From: Ardenticatenaceae bacterium
GTDB lineage: Bacteria > Chloroflexota > Anaerolineae > Promineifilales > Promineifilaceae
DNA length: 64,000 bases
Direction of reading: 5' to 3'
Assembly (NCBI GenBank): GCA_020634455.1
Contig: JACKBQ010000001.1
Coordinates: 1,426,001 to 1,490,000 of the forward strand
In this document: positions 8,846-17,383 of the stretch, one piece after another
Position numbering within the stretch: the first letter of the stretch is position 1
Layout: the number at the start of each line of letters is the position of its first letter
Translations under genes and position numbers: made by a program
The notes under the pieces: generated by a model
What the model was told of the DNA's origin: nothing
Database searches by the model: none
The model's input: the letters and a program-made list of their open reading frames with translations, nothing else

Positions 8846-8879
8846 AGAATATTATTCTAGAATATCGCTCTAGAATATA
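8846..8879. promoter_or_regulatory. Probable TetR operator, overlapping TATTCTAGAATA palindromes
   Basis: Three related sites are packed into 34 bp. AGAATA-T-TATTCT (8846-8858) is a perfect palindrome about one base, TATTCTAGAATA (8853-8864) is a perfect 12-bp palindrome, and TCTAGAATAT repeats directly at 8856-8865 and 8869-8878, 13 bp apart. It is placed between the divergent TetR and SDR genes, 24 bp from the TetR start, as expected for an autoregulatory TetR operator bound by more than one dimer. Confidence 0.65.
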
Positions 8880-8940
8880 GTTCAAGGACAACAGGCAGTC
8901 TATCAATTTAGACGGCCGTAAGCAACTTTGGAGAAAACTA

Positions 8941-9774
8941 ATGAAAGATCGGGTGTGTGTGGTGACGGGCGGCAACGCAGGGATTGGTCGGGCCATGGTG
9001 CAGGCGCTGGCCCAACAGCAGGCGCAGGTGGTGCTGATCAGTCGGGATAAGGTGCGGGGGGAAACGGCCGTACAAGAAATCCGCCACTCCCTGCCCCAGG
9101 CACAAATCGAGCTGGTCGTAGGGGATGTGGGGAGCGTGGCCAGCACACACCAGCTCGCCCAAACCTTGCTCGATCGCTGCCCGCAAATTCACGTACTCAT
9201 CAACAACGCGGGCATCTGGCCCACCAAAAAGCGGCTCAACGTAGATGGTTTGGAAGAAGGGTTCATGGTCAACCATCTGGCACCGTTTATGCTTAACCAA
9301 CTCCTGCAAGAACGGCTAAAAGCGAGCGCCCCGGCCCGGATTGTGAACGTGAGCGCGGGACTGTATGTAAACGGCCGTGTTGATCTGCAAAAAACTCCCT
9401 ACGGCCACGACTTCCACCCCATCCGCACTTATGCCAGCACCAAGCTGTGCAACGTGCTTTGCCTGCCACTGGAAGCAGCGCGGTTGGCGGACAGCGGCGT
9501 CACCATCAACGCCGTGCATCCCGGCGTCATCAACACCAAGCTGGGCACCATGCGCGGGCCATTGGGCTGGCTGATGAAGCTGGTCAAGCGCAGCTGGGCC
9601 ACACCGGAACAGGGAGCCATTGCCCCCGTTTGGCTGGCAACAGCTCCAGAATTAGTGAATACGAACGGCCGTTACTTCAACGAAAAAGAAGAAATACCCA
9701 TCGGAGAAATAGCGTCTAACGCAGAGTTAGCGGCGCAACTCTGGCAGCTAAGCACCCAATTAGGCAAACTTTGA
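8941..9774 (+). CDS. Short-chain dehydrogenase/reductase (retinol dehydrogenase-like)
   Basis: A 277-residue SDR. The NAD(P)-binding TGGNAGIGRAM is at residues 9-19, the NNAG motif follows in LINNAGIW, the catalytic serine is in NVSAG, and the catalytic Tyr/Lys are in YASTKLCN. After that comes VHPGVINTKLG. The sequence style matches the retinol dehydrogenase/WWOX-like group, which acts on hydrophobic alcohols or ketones. The substrate cannot be told. It is divergent from a TetR gene with a palindromic operator, so it is likely an inducible detoxification or lipid enzyme. Confidence 0.88.
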   Translation: MKDRVCVVTGGNAGIGRAMVQALAQQQAQVVLISRDKVRGETAVQEIRHSLPQAQIELVVGDVGSVASTHQLAQTLLDRCPQIHVLINNAGIWPTKKRLNVDGLEEGFMVNHLAPFMLNQLLQERLKASAPARIVNVSAGLYVNGRVDLQKTPYGHDFHPIRTYASTKLCNVLCLPLEAARLADSGVTINAVHPGVINTKLGTMRGPLGWLMKLVKRSWATPEQGAIAPVWLATAPELVNTNGRYFNEKEEIPIGEIASNAELAAQLWQLSTQLGKL

Positions 9775-9786
9775 TTTTGCGAAAAT

Positions 9787-11043
9787 CTAGCGGGAAGTTT
9801 TGTAGAAGAATTCGGTAACGGCAGGATGAACGAAGCCGGGTTTGAACAGCGCCTGCCACTCCCAGGTGCTGTCATGCGCGCCGCCAGCCCGGTTGGCCAG
9901 CAGCCAGTAGCTAAACGCCAAAAAGTACGGCTCCGCATCGCGCATGTAGGTGTATTGGTAACGAATGAGCTCCAGCTCCACGTTGCGGTCCGCGCTGTAG
10001 GAACCACCCTCGGTACCAATCATCGGCAGCGAGCGCCCCAGATGGCTCTGCACAATCTCATCGTACTTGCGGAATAGCAGGAAGCCGTCGGGGTCGTCAT
10101 ACGGCCGTACCCCGTGATAATTGTGCACCGACAACCACGCCCGATTCAGCAGCGCCTCGTCCCCGTTGAATTTGAGCGCCTGCAACGTGCGCGCCAGAAA
10201 ATCATAATGGTTGTACTCACCGCCAGGGCTTAACGCCCCCAGCCCCGGAAAACCCCCATTGGCAATCACCTCGCGGGCAGCCGCCGCCCACGCCTCGGCA
10301 TACTGATTCGGGTTGGCAAATCCCTGGTGATTTTCCACATTCACATTTGGCTCGTTGTAAAGTTGGAAGTAGTAGACGCCCTTGGCACGGTAATGAGCCA
10401 CCATCGGGCCAATGTTGCCGTCGTAGGGCAGTACGCCAGAGCGGTACAATCGCATCACCGGCATGATGCCATTGGCCACCAGCCGCTCCACCAAGTAATC
10501 GTTGTCGCCAATCTGAGTGCCCTCGTTCAAAAAGACGACCCATTTGATGTGCATCCGCACCACTTCTGCCACAAACTGGTCTACCACGCCCTTCTCCTGG
10601 CTGACGGTGGGAATCCAGTGCATCCCCCAGCCGTTGTTGCCTGACGGCACAGGGAACGCCTGGAATGGTATTACTTCACTTAGGCTGTACTGGTTGATCG
10701 GTTTGATAACGGCCGTTGGCGTACCAATCGGTGTGGGCGTGGCGGTGTTGGTGGGCGTAGATGTGGGGGTGACGGGGGTGTTAGTGGGGATGGGCAGTGG
10801 GGTTTTTGTAGGCGGGAGATTGTCTAGCAAGCCGGTTTGATTGGTTTGCACGTGGGCAACGGCCGTTTCGGGCAAGGGCGTAAACGTCACCGGGATGCCT
10901 ACACCAGTCGTGGGATCGATGGGCAGCACCAGCGCTTCGGCTCTGGTGGGCAGCGGCTCCAGCGCCATAAACTGGAACTGGCAACCCATCAACAGGCTCC
11001 AAAACATCAAACTTAGACCAAAAACCAGGCGAGATCGTCTCAT
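9787..11043 (-). CDS. Glycoside hydrolase-like lipoprotein with Pro/Thr linker
   Basis: A 418-residue surface lipoprotein. The N-terminus has a lipobox LLMGC (Cys about 21). Residues about 75-115 are a low-complexity linker of TPT/NTP repeats. The rest looks like a TIM-barrel glycosidase of clan A: YFQLYNEPN would carry the acid/base Glu and PMIGTEGG the nucleophile Glu, with aromatic residues around (AFSYWLLANR). The best guess is a GH5/GH39-like or related enzyme acting on extracellular polysaccharide. The substrate is unknown. Convergent with the SDR gene, with a 12-bp gap. Confidence 0.75.
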   Translation of the reverse strand: MRRSRLVFGLSLMFWSLLMGCQFQFMALEPLPTRAEALVLPIDPTTGVGIPVTFTPLPETAVAHVQTNQTGLLDNLPPTKTPLPIPTNTPVTPTSTPTNTATPTPIGTPTAVIKPINQYSLSEVIPFQAFPVPSGNNGWGMHWIPTVSQEKGVVDQFVAEVVRMHIKWVVFLNEGTQIGDNDYLVERLVANGIMPVMRLYRSGVLPYDGNIGPMVAHYRAKGVYYFQLYNEPNVNVENHQGFANPNQYAEAWAAAAREVIANGGFPGLGALSPGGEYNHYDFLARTLQALKFNGDEALLNRAWLSVHNYHGVRPYDDPDGFLLFRKYDEIVQSHLGRSLPMIGTEGGSYSADRNVELELIRYQYTYMRDAEPYFLAFSYWLLANRAGGAHDSTWEWQALFKPGFVHPAVTEFFYKTSR

Positions 11044-11104
11044 CTGCGCCCCATTGTAAAGGTTTCTGGTTTTATGTCTAGTGGGATTTTGGGAATATTA
11101 AGGA

Positions 11105-11213
11105 AGTGGCGAGTGGCGAGTGGCGAGTGGCGAGTGGCGAGTGGCGAGTGGCGAGTGGCGAGTAAAGGGTAAACGGAACTCGCCCACTCGCAAACTGGCA
11201 AACTCTCCTACTC
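11105..11213. repeat. Heptamer tandem repeat AGTGGCG x8 plus reverse-complement arm
   Basis: Eight exact copies of AGTGGCG run from 11105 to 11160, followed by a partial copy. A short spacer leads to ACTCGCCCACTCGC and CTACTCG (about 11177-11213), which read as reverse-complement units. The whole could fold into a long imperfect hairpin. It lies between the aminotransferase stop and the glycosidase-like start. Heptamer tandem repeats of this type are known in cyanobacteria as STRRs. Confidence 0.85.
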
Positions 11214-12455
11214 GTCAACCTCCAGCGTGGCAATCTTCACACAAAGCGCCACAACCTCCATCGCCTTTGCCACCTCTTCAACCGGCGGGCGGCTGGGCGA
11301 AAGGCGAATGTTGCTGTTGTGGGGGTCTTTTTCAAATGGGTAGGTAGCCCCGGCAGGTGTGAGGGCCACGCCTGCGCCTTTGGCCAGCTCCACCACGCGG
11401 TCAGCCACCGGCTCCACGGTATCCAGGCTGACAAAGTAGCCCCCTTTGGGTTGAGTCCAGGTAGCGAAACGGCCGTTCCCCGCCAACTCGCGCGTCAATA
11501 CTGCCTGCACTGCCTCAAACTTCGGCCGTAGCAGCGCGGCATGATCGCGCATCAAACCTTCCAGGCCACCAGGGTATTGATTGATGAACTTCACATGGCG
11601 ATACTGCTCAATTTTGTTGGGGCCAATGGATTGGAAACCGATCAGGTTGGTGATGTAAGCCACATTGGCCTCGCTGCACGCCATAAAGCCAATGCCCGCC
11701 CCGGCAAAGGTAATCTTGGAGGTGGAGCCAAACAAAATCACGCGCTCAGGATTGCCCGCTTCTTCGGCAGCGCGCAGCAGGTTCAGCGGGTTGTGCTGAT
11801 CCCCGTCATCCAGATGGTGTATCCGGTAGGCGTCGTCAGCAAAAATGGTGAAATCGGGAGCGGCCGTTTTCATCCCAACCAGGCGTCTTACCGTCTCATC
11901 AGACACCGTGTCGCCCGTGGGGTTGCTGTAGGTGGGCACAAACATGATGCCCTTCACCGACGGGTCGCTGACCGCCAGCTTTTCCACCGCGTCCATGTCT
12001 GGCCCGTCTGGCGTCATGGCGACGCTAAGCAGCTCAAAACCCAGCGCATCCAACAATGCAAAGTGGCGATCGTAGCCAGGTACGGTCACAATCATCTTGG
12101 GGGATTGGTTAAACCACGGCCCGTCACCGTGCTTCAGACCGCGCAGCAGCGCCCACATCAGCGTATTGCTCATCAGCTTGAGGCTGGCGTTGTTGCCCAC
12201 AATCATTTCGCTGGGGCGTACCCCCAGCACGGTGGCAAAAAGCCCCTGCGCTTCTGGCAAACCAGCCTGCCCTCCCGGATAATTGCGCAAGTCGATGCCG
12301 CTGGGCGTCACCAAATCTTCTTCGACCAAAATATTCAGCATAGCGTTCGACAAATCAAAATCGTCGTCAGATGGTTGGCCGCGTTGCATGTTGAGCTTCA
12401 GGTTCATGGCCTGAACTGCCTGGTATTTTTCACGTAATTGTTGTAAAGATTCCAT
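11208..12455 (-). CDS. PLP aminotransferase, aspartate aminotransferase Ic-like
   Basis: A 415-residue fold-type I aminotransferase. Key segments are the N-terminal NMQRGQPSDDDFDLS, YPGGQAGLPEAQ, the Asn-containing VPTYSNPTGDTVS, the Asp in FADDAYRIHHL, the PLP lysine in FGSTSKITFAGAGIGF and the C-terminal Arg in NIRLSPSRPP. This pattern resembles the class Ic aspartate/alanine aminotransferases (Pfam PF12897 type). I start at 12455, where GGAG lies 8 bases upstream; an upstream frame to 12620 lacks a site and would overlap the divergent promoter. The stop abuts the heptamer repeat. Confidence 0.88.
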   Translation of the reverse strand: MESLQQLREKYQAVQAMNLKLNMQRGQPSDDDFDLSNAMLNILVEEDLVTPSGIDLRNYPGGQAGLPEAQGLFATVLGVRPSEMIVGNNASLKLMSNTLMWALLRGLKHGDGPWFNQSPKMIVTVPGYDRHFALLDALGFELLSVAMTPDGPDMDAVEKLAVSDPSVKGIMFVPTYSNPTGDTVSDETVRRLVGMKTAAPDFTIFADDAYRIHHLDDGDQHNPLNLLRAAEEAGNPERVILFGSTSKITFAGAGIGFMACSEANVAYITNLIGFQSIGPNKIEQYRHVKFINQYPGGLEGLMRDHAALLRPKFEAVQAVLTRELAGNGRFATWTQPKGGYFVSLDTVEPVADRVVELAKGAGVALTPAGATYPFEKDPHNSNIRLSPSRPPVEEVAKAMEVVALCVKIATLEVDE

Positions 12456-12622
12456 AAGATTGCTCCGTCGCAAAGGTCTATTAAAACAGGCACCTGCCGG
12501 GTGCCAGATGGGGGCTGAAAGTGGGTGCTTGTAGCAGGTGTGGGTAACGATCTTTTGTAGCACAAACGGCCGTTCGTGCAACATTTCACTAAGACCATCC
12601 CCCCCACGCCACTGCATCACAA

Positions 12623-12661
12623 TTTACATCAGAGAAACAAAACCTATGTATAATTTTCCCA
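12623..12661 (+). promoter_or_regulatory. Candidate promoter giving a leaderless S9 peptidase mRNA
   Basis: TATAAT at 12649-12654, preceded by TG one base upstream, ends 6 bases before the ATG at 12661. A TTTACA box (12623-12628) lies upstream, with a longish 20-bp spacer. No Shine-Dalgarno is visible before either possible ATG (12646, 12661). Together this suggests transcription starting at or near the start codon. Confidence 0.4.
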
Positions 12662-14928
12662 TGAAAACTCCCAAGCAGATTCCCACCATTCAGGAACTCA
12701 TCGATCTCCCCACCCTGGACAGCGCCCAAATTTCGCCAGACAGCCGTTTCATCGCCTACCAACAAACCACGCCCGATTGGGACAAAGATGCCTACATCGC
12801 CCAAATCTGGCTGGTCAACACAGACGGCGAGCCAGAGCCGCGCCAGCTCACCTACACCGCCAACGGCAGCAGCCAACCCCGCTGGTCGCCAGACGGCCGT
12901 TCCCTCAGCTTCATCTCCAAGCGGGAAGAGGACAAAGCGAGCCAGATTTACCGGCTGGCCATCGCTGGTGGCGATGCAGAGCGGCTCACCCAGGCCGAAA
13001 CGGACGTGCAGCAGTTCCGCTGGGCACCCGATGGGCAATCGCTAGCCTTCGTCGCCGCCGATGCGGAAAGCGACGCTGACAAAGAGCGCGAAAAAACGTT
13101 TGGCAAATACCAGGTGGAAGATGAAGATTACAGCTTCAGCCACCTGTGGCAGCTCACCCTGCCAGACAAAACAGTGCGGCAGCTGACGGGAGGCAAGCAG
13201 TTTACCGTCAGCAGCTTCAGGTGGTCGCCAGACGGCCGTTCCCTTGCCTTTGCCGCCCCGCCCAATCCAGACATGGGCCGCTTTGAAGAGACGCGCCTCT
13301 ACCGGCTTGCGGTTGACACGCTCAATTTACAACCGCTTACGCCACCCGGCTTCGTCACGCCGCTCTTCTCGCCAGACGGCCGTACCCTCTTCTGCCAACG
13401 ACTCCCCGAACATTATTACGAAATTGAAACCCCGTGCCTGATTGACCTGAGCAGCGGCGACAGTCGCCCCATCCCGGCCGATTTTGGCGAAAACATGCAG
13501 CCGCTGGCCTGGGTACCGAATGGGGTGCTGTTTACGGCCGTTCAGCGCACCAACGCCCACCTCTTCCGGCTCGATCCAGCCAGCGGCGACATTCAGCAGC
13601 TGACGCCCGATTTGGACGACGGCTGGGTCAGTTTTGCCTTTACGGGGAGCGTGATGCGGAACGGCCGTTTCGCCGCGCTCGTCATGGACAACAGCAGCCA
13701 GCTCGGTGAGGTCGTCCGGCTCGATCTGCACACGGGCGACTGGCGTACCCTCACCAACTTCAGCAGCGCCGTGCAAGAATGGCAGCTCAGCCAGCCCCAA
13801 AATTACCAGTGGCAAGCCAGCGACGGCACCCAGGTCGAGGGCACGCTGCTCAAACCGGCCGATTTTGACCCGACACAAAAATATCCGCTGCTGGTCGCCA
13901 TTCATGGCGGGCCAAGCTGGGTGTCGCTGCGGCAAAAGCTGTCTCGCTACGACCGCCGCTTTTACCCCATGCCGCTGTGGGCGGCCAAAGGAGCCATCAT
14001 TTTACAGCCCAACTACCGGGGCAGCCTCGGCTACGGCGCGGATTTCCAGGCGCACAACGTGCGCAACCTCGGCCTGGGCGACTACGACGACGTGATTAGC
14101 GGCGTCGATGCCCTCATCGCCGAAGGCTGGGTTGATGGCGACCGGGTCGGCTCGATGGGCTGGAGCCAGGGCGGCTACATCTCCATGTTCATTAGCACCT
14201 ACAGCGACCGCTTCCACGCCATCTCCGCCGGGGCGGGCATCTCTAACTGGATGACGTATTATGTCAACACAGACGTACATCCGTTTACCCGCCACTACCT
14301 CAAAGCCACACCCTGGGACGAGATGGAAATTTACGCCAAAACCTCCCCCATGACCTACATTCAAAACGCGCAAACGCCAACGCTGATCCAACACGGCCGT
14401 AACGACGCCCGCGTCCCCCTGCCCAATGCGTACGAACTGTACCAGGGGTTACGCGACATGGATGTGCCCACCCGGCTGGTGACCTACCCCGGCATGGGGC
14501 ACGGTCCCAACAAGCCGCGCCAATCCCGCCAAATCATGCAGGATAACCTGGACTGGTTTAACCAATGGATTTGGCATGAGGCAAAAGAGGTGGCAAAACG
14601 GCCGTGTTACATCGGTTACGTCAGCGCAGCCCAGTTAGAAGAGCTGCGCCATCTCGCCAACCGCGACGAGGCCGACTGCTTTGCCTTCGCCAGCGACGGC
14701 CTGATTGCCCCAGAAAATGCGGACGCGCCTACCGAATTTTCACTATCCGAAGTGGCCAAAATCGCGGCCAAGATTGCTGAACAGTTGACGGCGCTCAATT
14801 GTAGTAAGCTGGTTTTGTATTCGGAGAAGGTGGGGGAACGGCCGTTTGCCCAAACCGTCCTCGGCTGCCTGCACCTGGCTGCGGCCCAGGCTGGTGGCCT
14901 AAAAGTGGTGCACGAAGAAACGTGGTAG
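12661..14928 (+). CDS. S9 (prolyl oligopeptidase/acylaminoacyl-peptidase) family peptidase with C-terminal extension
   Basis: About 755 residues. Residues 20-390 form a TolB/DPP-like beta-propeller with repeated SPDGR blades. Residues about 400-640 form the alpha/beta-hydrolase domain with GWSQGG (Ser502), GRNDAR (Asp582) and GMGHG (His614), a complete Ser-Asp-His triad. The family cleaves short peptides. No signal peptide is seen, so it is cytoplasmic. Residues about 645-755 form an extra Ala/Leu-rich domain not usual for S9 enzymes. I prefer ATG 12661 (leaderless promoter); ATG 12646 and GTG 12538 are alternatives. Its stop codon overlaps a palindrome. Confidence 0.9.
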   Translation: MKTPKQIPTIQELIDLPTLDSAQISPDSRFIAYQQTTPDWDKDAYIAQIWLVNTDGEPEPRQLTYTANGSSQPRWSPDGRSLSFISKREEDKASQIYRLAIAGGDAERLTQAETDVQQFRWAPDGQSLAFVAADAESDADKEREKTFGKYQVEDEDYSFSHLWQLTLPDKTVRQLTGGKQFTVSSFRWSPDGRSLAFAAPPNPDMGRFEETRLYRLAVDTLNLQPLTPPGFVTPLFSPDGRTLFCQRLPEHYYEIETPCLIDLSSGDSRPIPADFGENMQPLAWVPNGVLFTAVQRTNAHLFRLDPASGDIQQLTPDLDDGWVSFAFTGSVMRNGRFAALVMDNSSQLGEVVRLDLHTGDWRTLTNFSSAVQEWQLSQPQNYQWQASDGTQVEGTLLKPADFDPTQKYPLLVAIHGGPSWVSLRQKLSRYDRRFYPMPLWAAKGAIILQPNYRGSLGYGADFQAHNVRNLGLGDYDDVISGVDALIAEGWVDGDRVGSMGWSQGGYISMFISTYSDRFHAISAGAGISNWMTYYVNTDVHPFTRHYLKATPWDEMEIYAKTSPMTYIQNAQTPTLIQHGRNDARVPLPNAYELYQGLRDMDVPTRLVTYPGMGHGPNKPRQSRQIMQDNLDWFNQWIWHEAKEVAKRPCYIGYVSAAQLEELRHLANRDEADCFAFASDGLIAPENADAPTEFSLSEVAKIAAKIAEQLTALNCSKLVLYSEKVGERPFAQTVLGCLHLAAAQAGGLKVVHEETW

Positions 14929-14973
14929 AGACGTTGCAATGCAACGTCTCTACAGGCAATGCAACATCTCTAC
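14925..14973. repeat. GTAGAGACG palindrome, copy 1, with extra half-site
   Basis: Perfect 14-bp arms GTAGAGACGTTGCA and TGCAACGTCTCTAC surround one A (14925-14953). A degenerate third arm GCAATGCAACATCTCTAC follows (about 14956-14973). It overlaps the TAG stop of the S9 gene and reaches the end of the convergent pentapeptide gene, so it may end transcription from both sides. An identical 29-bp copy is at 37222-37250. Confidence 0.9.
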
Positions 14974-15929
14974 GCTTTTTTACCATCCGGCAAAGTGGCG
15001 CTTTTCAAAGATTTTACCGTCGCCAACTGCTCTGGCGTGACGCGCGCGCCGGTCATGTCTGCGCCGCTGAGGTCTGCGCCAGTTAAATCCGCGTTGAACA
15101 GATACGCGCCCTGCAAATTGGTCCAGTTCAGGTACGCGCCGCTCAGGTTAGCGCCGTTCAGATTCGCTTTTTCCAGATTCGCCTCGCTCAGCGTGGCCCC
15201 CTTCAAATTAACAAAATGGAGCTTGGCGCTGGCCAATTTTGCCTTGCGCAAGCTGGAACCGCGCAAATCGAGGCCGTTCACTTTGGCCTCCGTCAGGTCA
15301 ATTTCGTCCAGATTGGCGCTGTTGATTTCTGCGCCGAAGAGATTCACATTGCGCAAATCCTGCCCGGTGAGCTTGACGCCCGTCAGGTCGGCGCGGGCAA
15401 AATGGGCATCGGCCAGCTTGGCCCCGCGCAAATCCGTCTCCTCCAGTTTGGCCCCCTCAAACGAGACGCCAGTTAAATCTGCCTGACGAAAATCCACATT
15501 GTTGAGCTGGGCGCGTTCAAAGTTGGCCCCCACCAGCGAGGTGCCCGACAGGGATGCCTTGTCCAAATTGGCCTCGACAAAGCTGGCCCCGTGCAGCGAC
15601 CCATCGGCCAGCCAGCCTTCGGCTTTAAGCTCGGCCACGGCGCGCAGGGCGATGGCGTTGCTGGTGCTGCCCAGCTCGCGGATGAGCAGCTCTTTGCGCC
15701 GCTGGTCTTCCCGCCGCTCATTCAGGTAATCAATGAGCAACACGGTGGTAGCGATGCTGAACAGTTCGGAGCTGATGTTGGCGTAGAAATCTTCAACCAC
15801 ATCGCTAAAGCTAAATCGTCCCGGATGCTGGTTGAAGAAGCCCGTCACGCCAAAAATCAGCCCCAAGACCAGGAAGATAATGCCCACCAGACGAGTAATG
15901 TTCATCGTTTTGAGGTTGAATTTGCCCAT
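14970..15929 (-). CDS. Membrane-anchored pentapeptide-repeat protein
   Basis: A 319-residue protein. Two N-terminal hydrophobic segments (about 11-33, LVGIIFLVLGLIFGVTGFF, and about 52-70) anchor it to the membrane. A charged stretch EREDQRRKE-like follows, and from about residue 110 to 305 there are some 35 A(D/N)LxX pentapeptides, predicted to form a right-handed quadrilateral beta-helix. Members of this fold mimic DNA or act as scaffolds; the role here is unknown. GGAG lies 8 bases before the ATG. The gene follows the MaoC gene and is convergent with the S9 peptidase. Confidence 0.9.
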   Translation of the reverse strand: MGKFNLKTMNITRLVGIIFLVLGLIFGVTGFFNQHPGRFSFSDVVEDFYANISSELFSIATTVLLIDYLNERREDQRRKELLIRELGSTSNAIALRAVAELKAEGWLADGSLHGASFVEANLDKASLSGTSLVGANFERAQLNNVDFRQADLTGVSFEGAKLEETDLRGAKLADAHFARADLTGVKLTGQDLRNVNLFGAEINSANLDEIDLTEAKVNGLDLRGSSLRKAKLASAKLHFVNLKGATLSEANLEKANLNGANLSGAYLNWTNLQGAYLFNADLTGADLSGADMTGARVTPEQLATVKSLKSATLPDGKKA

Positions 15930-15946
15930 AAGTGATCTCCTGCAAA

Positions 15947-16002
15947 AACCTCCCTGAGGTTTCTCTGAAAGTCTGATCCGCAGTAAAAACCTCCGGGAGG
16001 TT
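15947..16002. repeat. Paired AACCTCC/GGAGGTT palindromes, copy 1
   Basis: Two palindromes, AACCTCCCTGAGGTT (15947-15961) and AACCTCCGGGAGGTT (15988-16002), lie 41 bp apart start to start. They fill the gap between the MaoC stop (16009) and the pentapeptide start (15929). The same pair recurs with the same spacing at 40788-40843 and in a diverged form at 50721-50777. Confidence 0.85.
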
Positions 16003-16008
16003 GGGTTG

Positions 16009-16881
16009 TTACGGGTGCAGTTCTACGGCCGAATTGGACAACACCACCTCATCCCGCTCGGCTACTTTGCTTTGGAAGATGATGCGCGTGTCGGACTCGC
16101 GCCACATTTCGGTGACGATGGTTTCACCGGGGAAGACGTGCTTGCTGAAGCGCACCTTGATGCTCTTGAAGCGGGCCGGGTCGTTGTTGGCAAAATGCTT
16201 GAGCACGGCGCGGCCCGCAAAGCCGAAGGTGCACAATCCATGCAAAATGGGCTGGCGAAAGCCACCCAGCGCCGCCATTTGCGGATCGGCATGCAGCGGG
16301 TTGCCATCGCCGGAGCTGAGGCGGTAAAGCAGCGCCTGATCGGGGCGGGTTTGCTGGCTGTGAATGGCGTCGGGCGGGCGGTTGGGCGGCAGGTTTTGTT
16401 CGCTGGTGGAGGGGCCGCGCTCGCCGCCAAAGCCGCCGAGGCCGCGAATGAAGATTGAGGATTGGTTGAAGGCGACTTCGTTGCCCTGCCCGTCGGTGCT
16501 GATGGTGTCGGTGAGGAGGACCGCGCCTTTACCTTTGTCGTAAACGGCCGTAATCTTCGCGGTATTGTGAATGGTGGCCGAGTTGGGAAGCGGCCGTTTC
16601 AGTTCCAAATATTGCTCGCCGTGCAGCAGCATCATCGGGTTGAACGCCAATCCCGGCACCTGCGTAATTTGCCAGAACAGCACAAAAGGAAAGACCACCG
16701 CCATCGTCGGCAGCGGCGCAAACTCGTTGCTAAGCTCGTAGACAAATTTCAGCTCCTCTGCATCCACCGAATCGGCCGCCGCCCCTACGGACAGCGCGTA
16801 CAGGCTTACGTCCCGTTCCGTATAAACGTAATCCGCTGGTTTGTATTCATGCCCCAACACTTTTTCCAAATCAATTGACAT
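16009..16881 (-). CDS. MaoC-like (R)-enoyl-CoA hydratase 2 family protein
   Basis: A 290-residue double-hotdog protein like the hydratase-2 part of eukaryotic MFE-2. The N-terminal hotdog (about 1-140) holds [15 protein letters not shown]. The C-terminal hotdog has the hydratase-2 signature [18 protein letters not shown], with the catalytic Asp and His, and [11 protein letters not shown]. It would hydrate trans-2-enoyl-CoA to (R)-3-hydroxyacyl-CoA, fitting the acyl-CoA dehydrogenases nearby. Its start overlaps the upstream DUF4279 gene by 11 bp, so translation is probably coupled. Confidence 0.9.
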   Translation of the reverse strand: MSIDLEKVLGHEYKPADYVYTERDVSLYALSVGAAADSVDAEELKFVYELSNEFAPLPTMAVVFPFVLFWQITQVPGLAFNPMMLLHGEQYLELKRPLPNSATIHNTAKITAVYDKGKGAVLLTDTISTDGQGNEVAFNQSSIFIRGLGGFGGERGPSTSEQNLPPNRPPDAIHSQQTRPDQALLYRLSSGDGNPLHADPQMAALGGFRQPILHGLCTFGFAGRAVLKHFANNDPARFKSIKVRFSKHVFPGETIVTEMWRESDTRIIFQSKVAERDEVVLSNSAVELHP

Positions 16882-17374
16882 CTTTTCCTTCCTGATTGTC
16901 TTGATGATTGCGTAGAAAAGAATCCACTATTTCATCGCCTTCAGCGCTATACATCGACAGCGAGAATTCCCAATGTTTAGCTGCCAATCCTGACATTATT
17001 CCCGGTGAAAGAACAAAACCTTCCGTCCATGAATGGAGAAAAATCGCACATGACAACCTAATCGTGTGAGACTGTGCAATCATTTGCCAGACATCTGCAT
17101 TGGGCTCCGTAGATTCAAGGAGAAATTGGACTTTTTCCGCGAACTCAAGCTCTTTTGGTGCTTCCAAAAACCATTGCCCTATCCGAGCCGGTGGCATCTT
17201 TGGGCGACCTGATATTTTCTCACCCTTGCGCCGCGCACTTGTAGGTTCACAACCTATTAAAGTGGTTAAAGCTGGCAAATCAATTTCATCTTTATAGATG
17301 CTCAAAGTGACTTTAGAATCCGTTGAGGGGCCACCTACAGAAATGTACCGTTTGTCTTTTTCAGAATCAATCAC
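16871..17374 (-). CDS. DUF4279-like protein
   Basis: A 167-residue soluble protein. The stretch [20 protein letters not shown] followed by [11 protein letters not shown] matches the pattern of DUF4279 proteins, whose function is unknown. The C-terminal half has two beta/hydrophobic stretches ending in a polar tail. The gene overlaps the MaoC start and lies 9 bp after the MazG-like stop, so it is part of the same transcript. It has no visible octamer copy. Confidence 0.65.
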   Translation of the reverse strand: MIDSEKDKRYISVGGPSTDSKVTLSIYKDEIDLPALTTLIGCEPTSARRKGEKISGRPKMPPARIGQWFLEAPKELEFAEKVQFLLESTEPNADVWQMIAQSHTIRLSCAIFLHSWTEGFVLSPGIMSGLAAKHWEFSLSMYSAEGDEIVDSFLRNHQDNQEGKDVN

Positions 17375-17383
17375 GTTTGACCT

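Noticed and set aside
11541..12437. A 298-codon plus-strand frame
   Set aside because: Antisense to the aminotransferase, which has clear PLP motifs; no recognisable protein features of its own.
14970..16009. Possible CRISPR-like repeats within the pentapeptide region
   Set aside because: The regular spacing of about 15 bp comes from pentapeptide codons (GCN-GAY/AAY-CTN) in a protein, not from separated identical repeats with unique spacers. No CRISPR array was found in the window.
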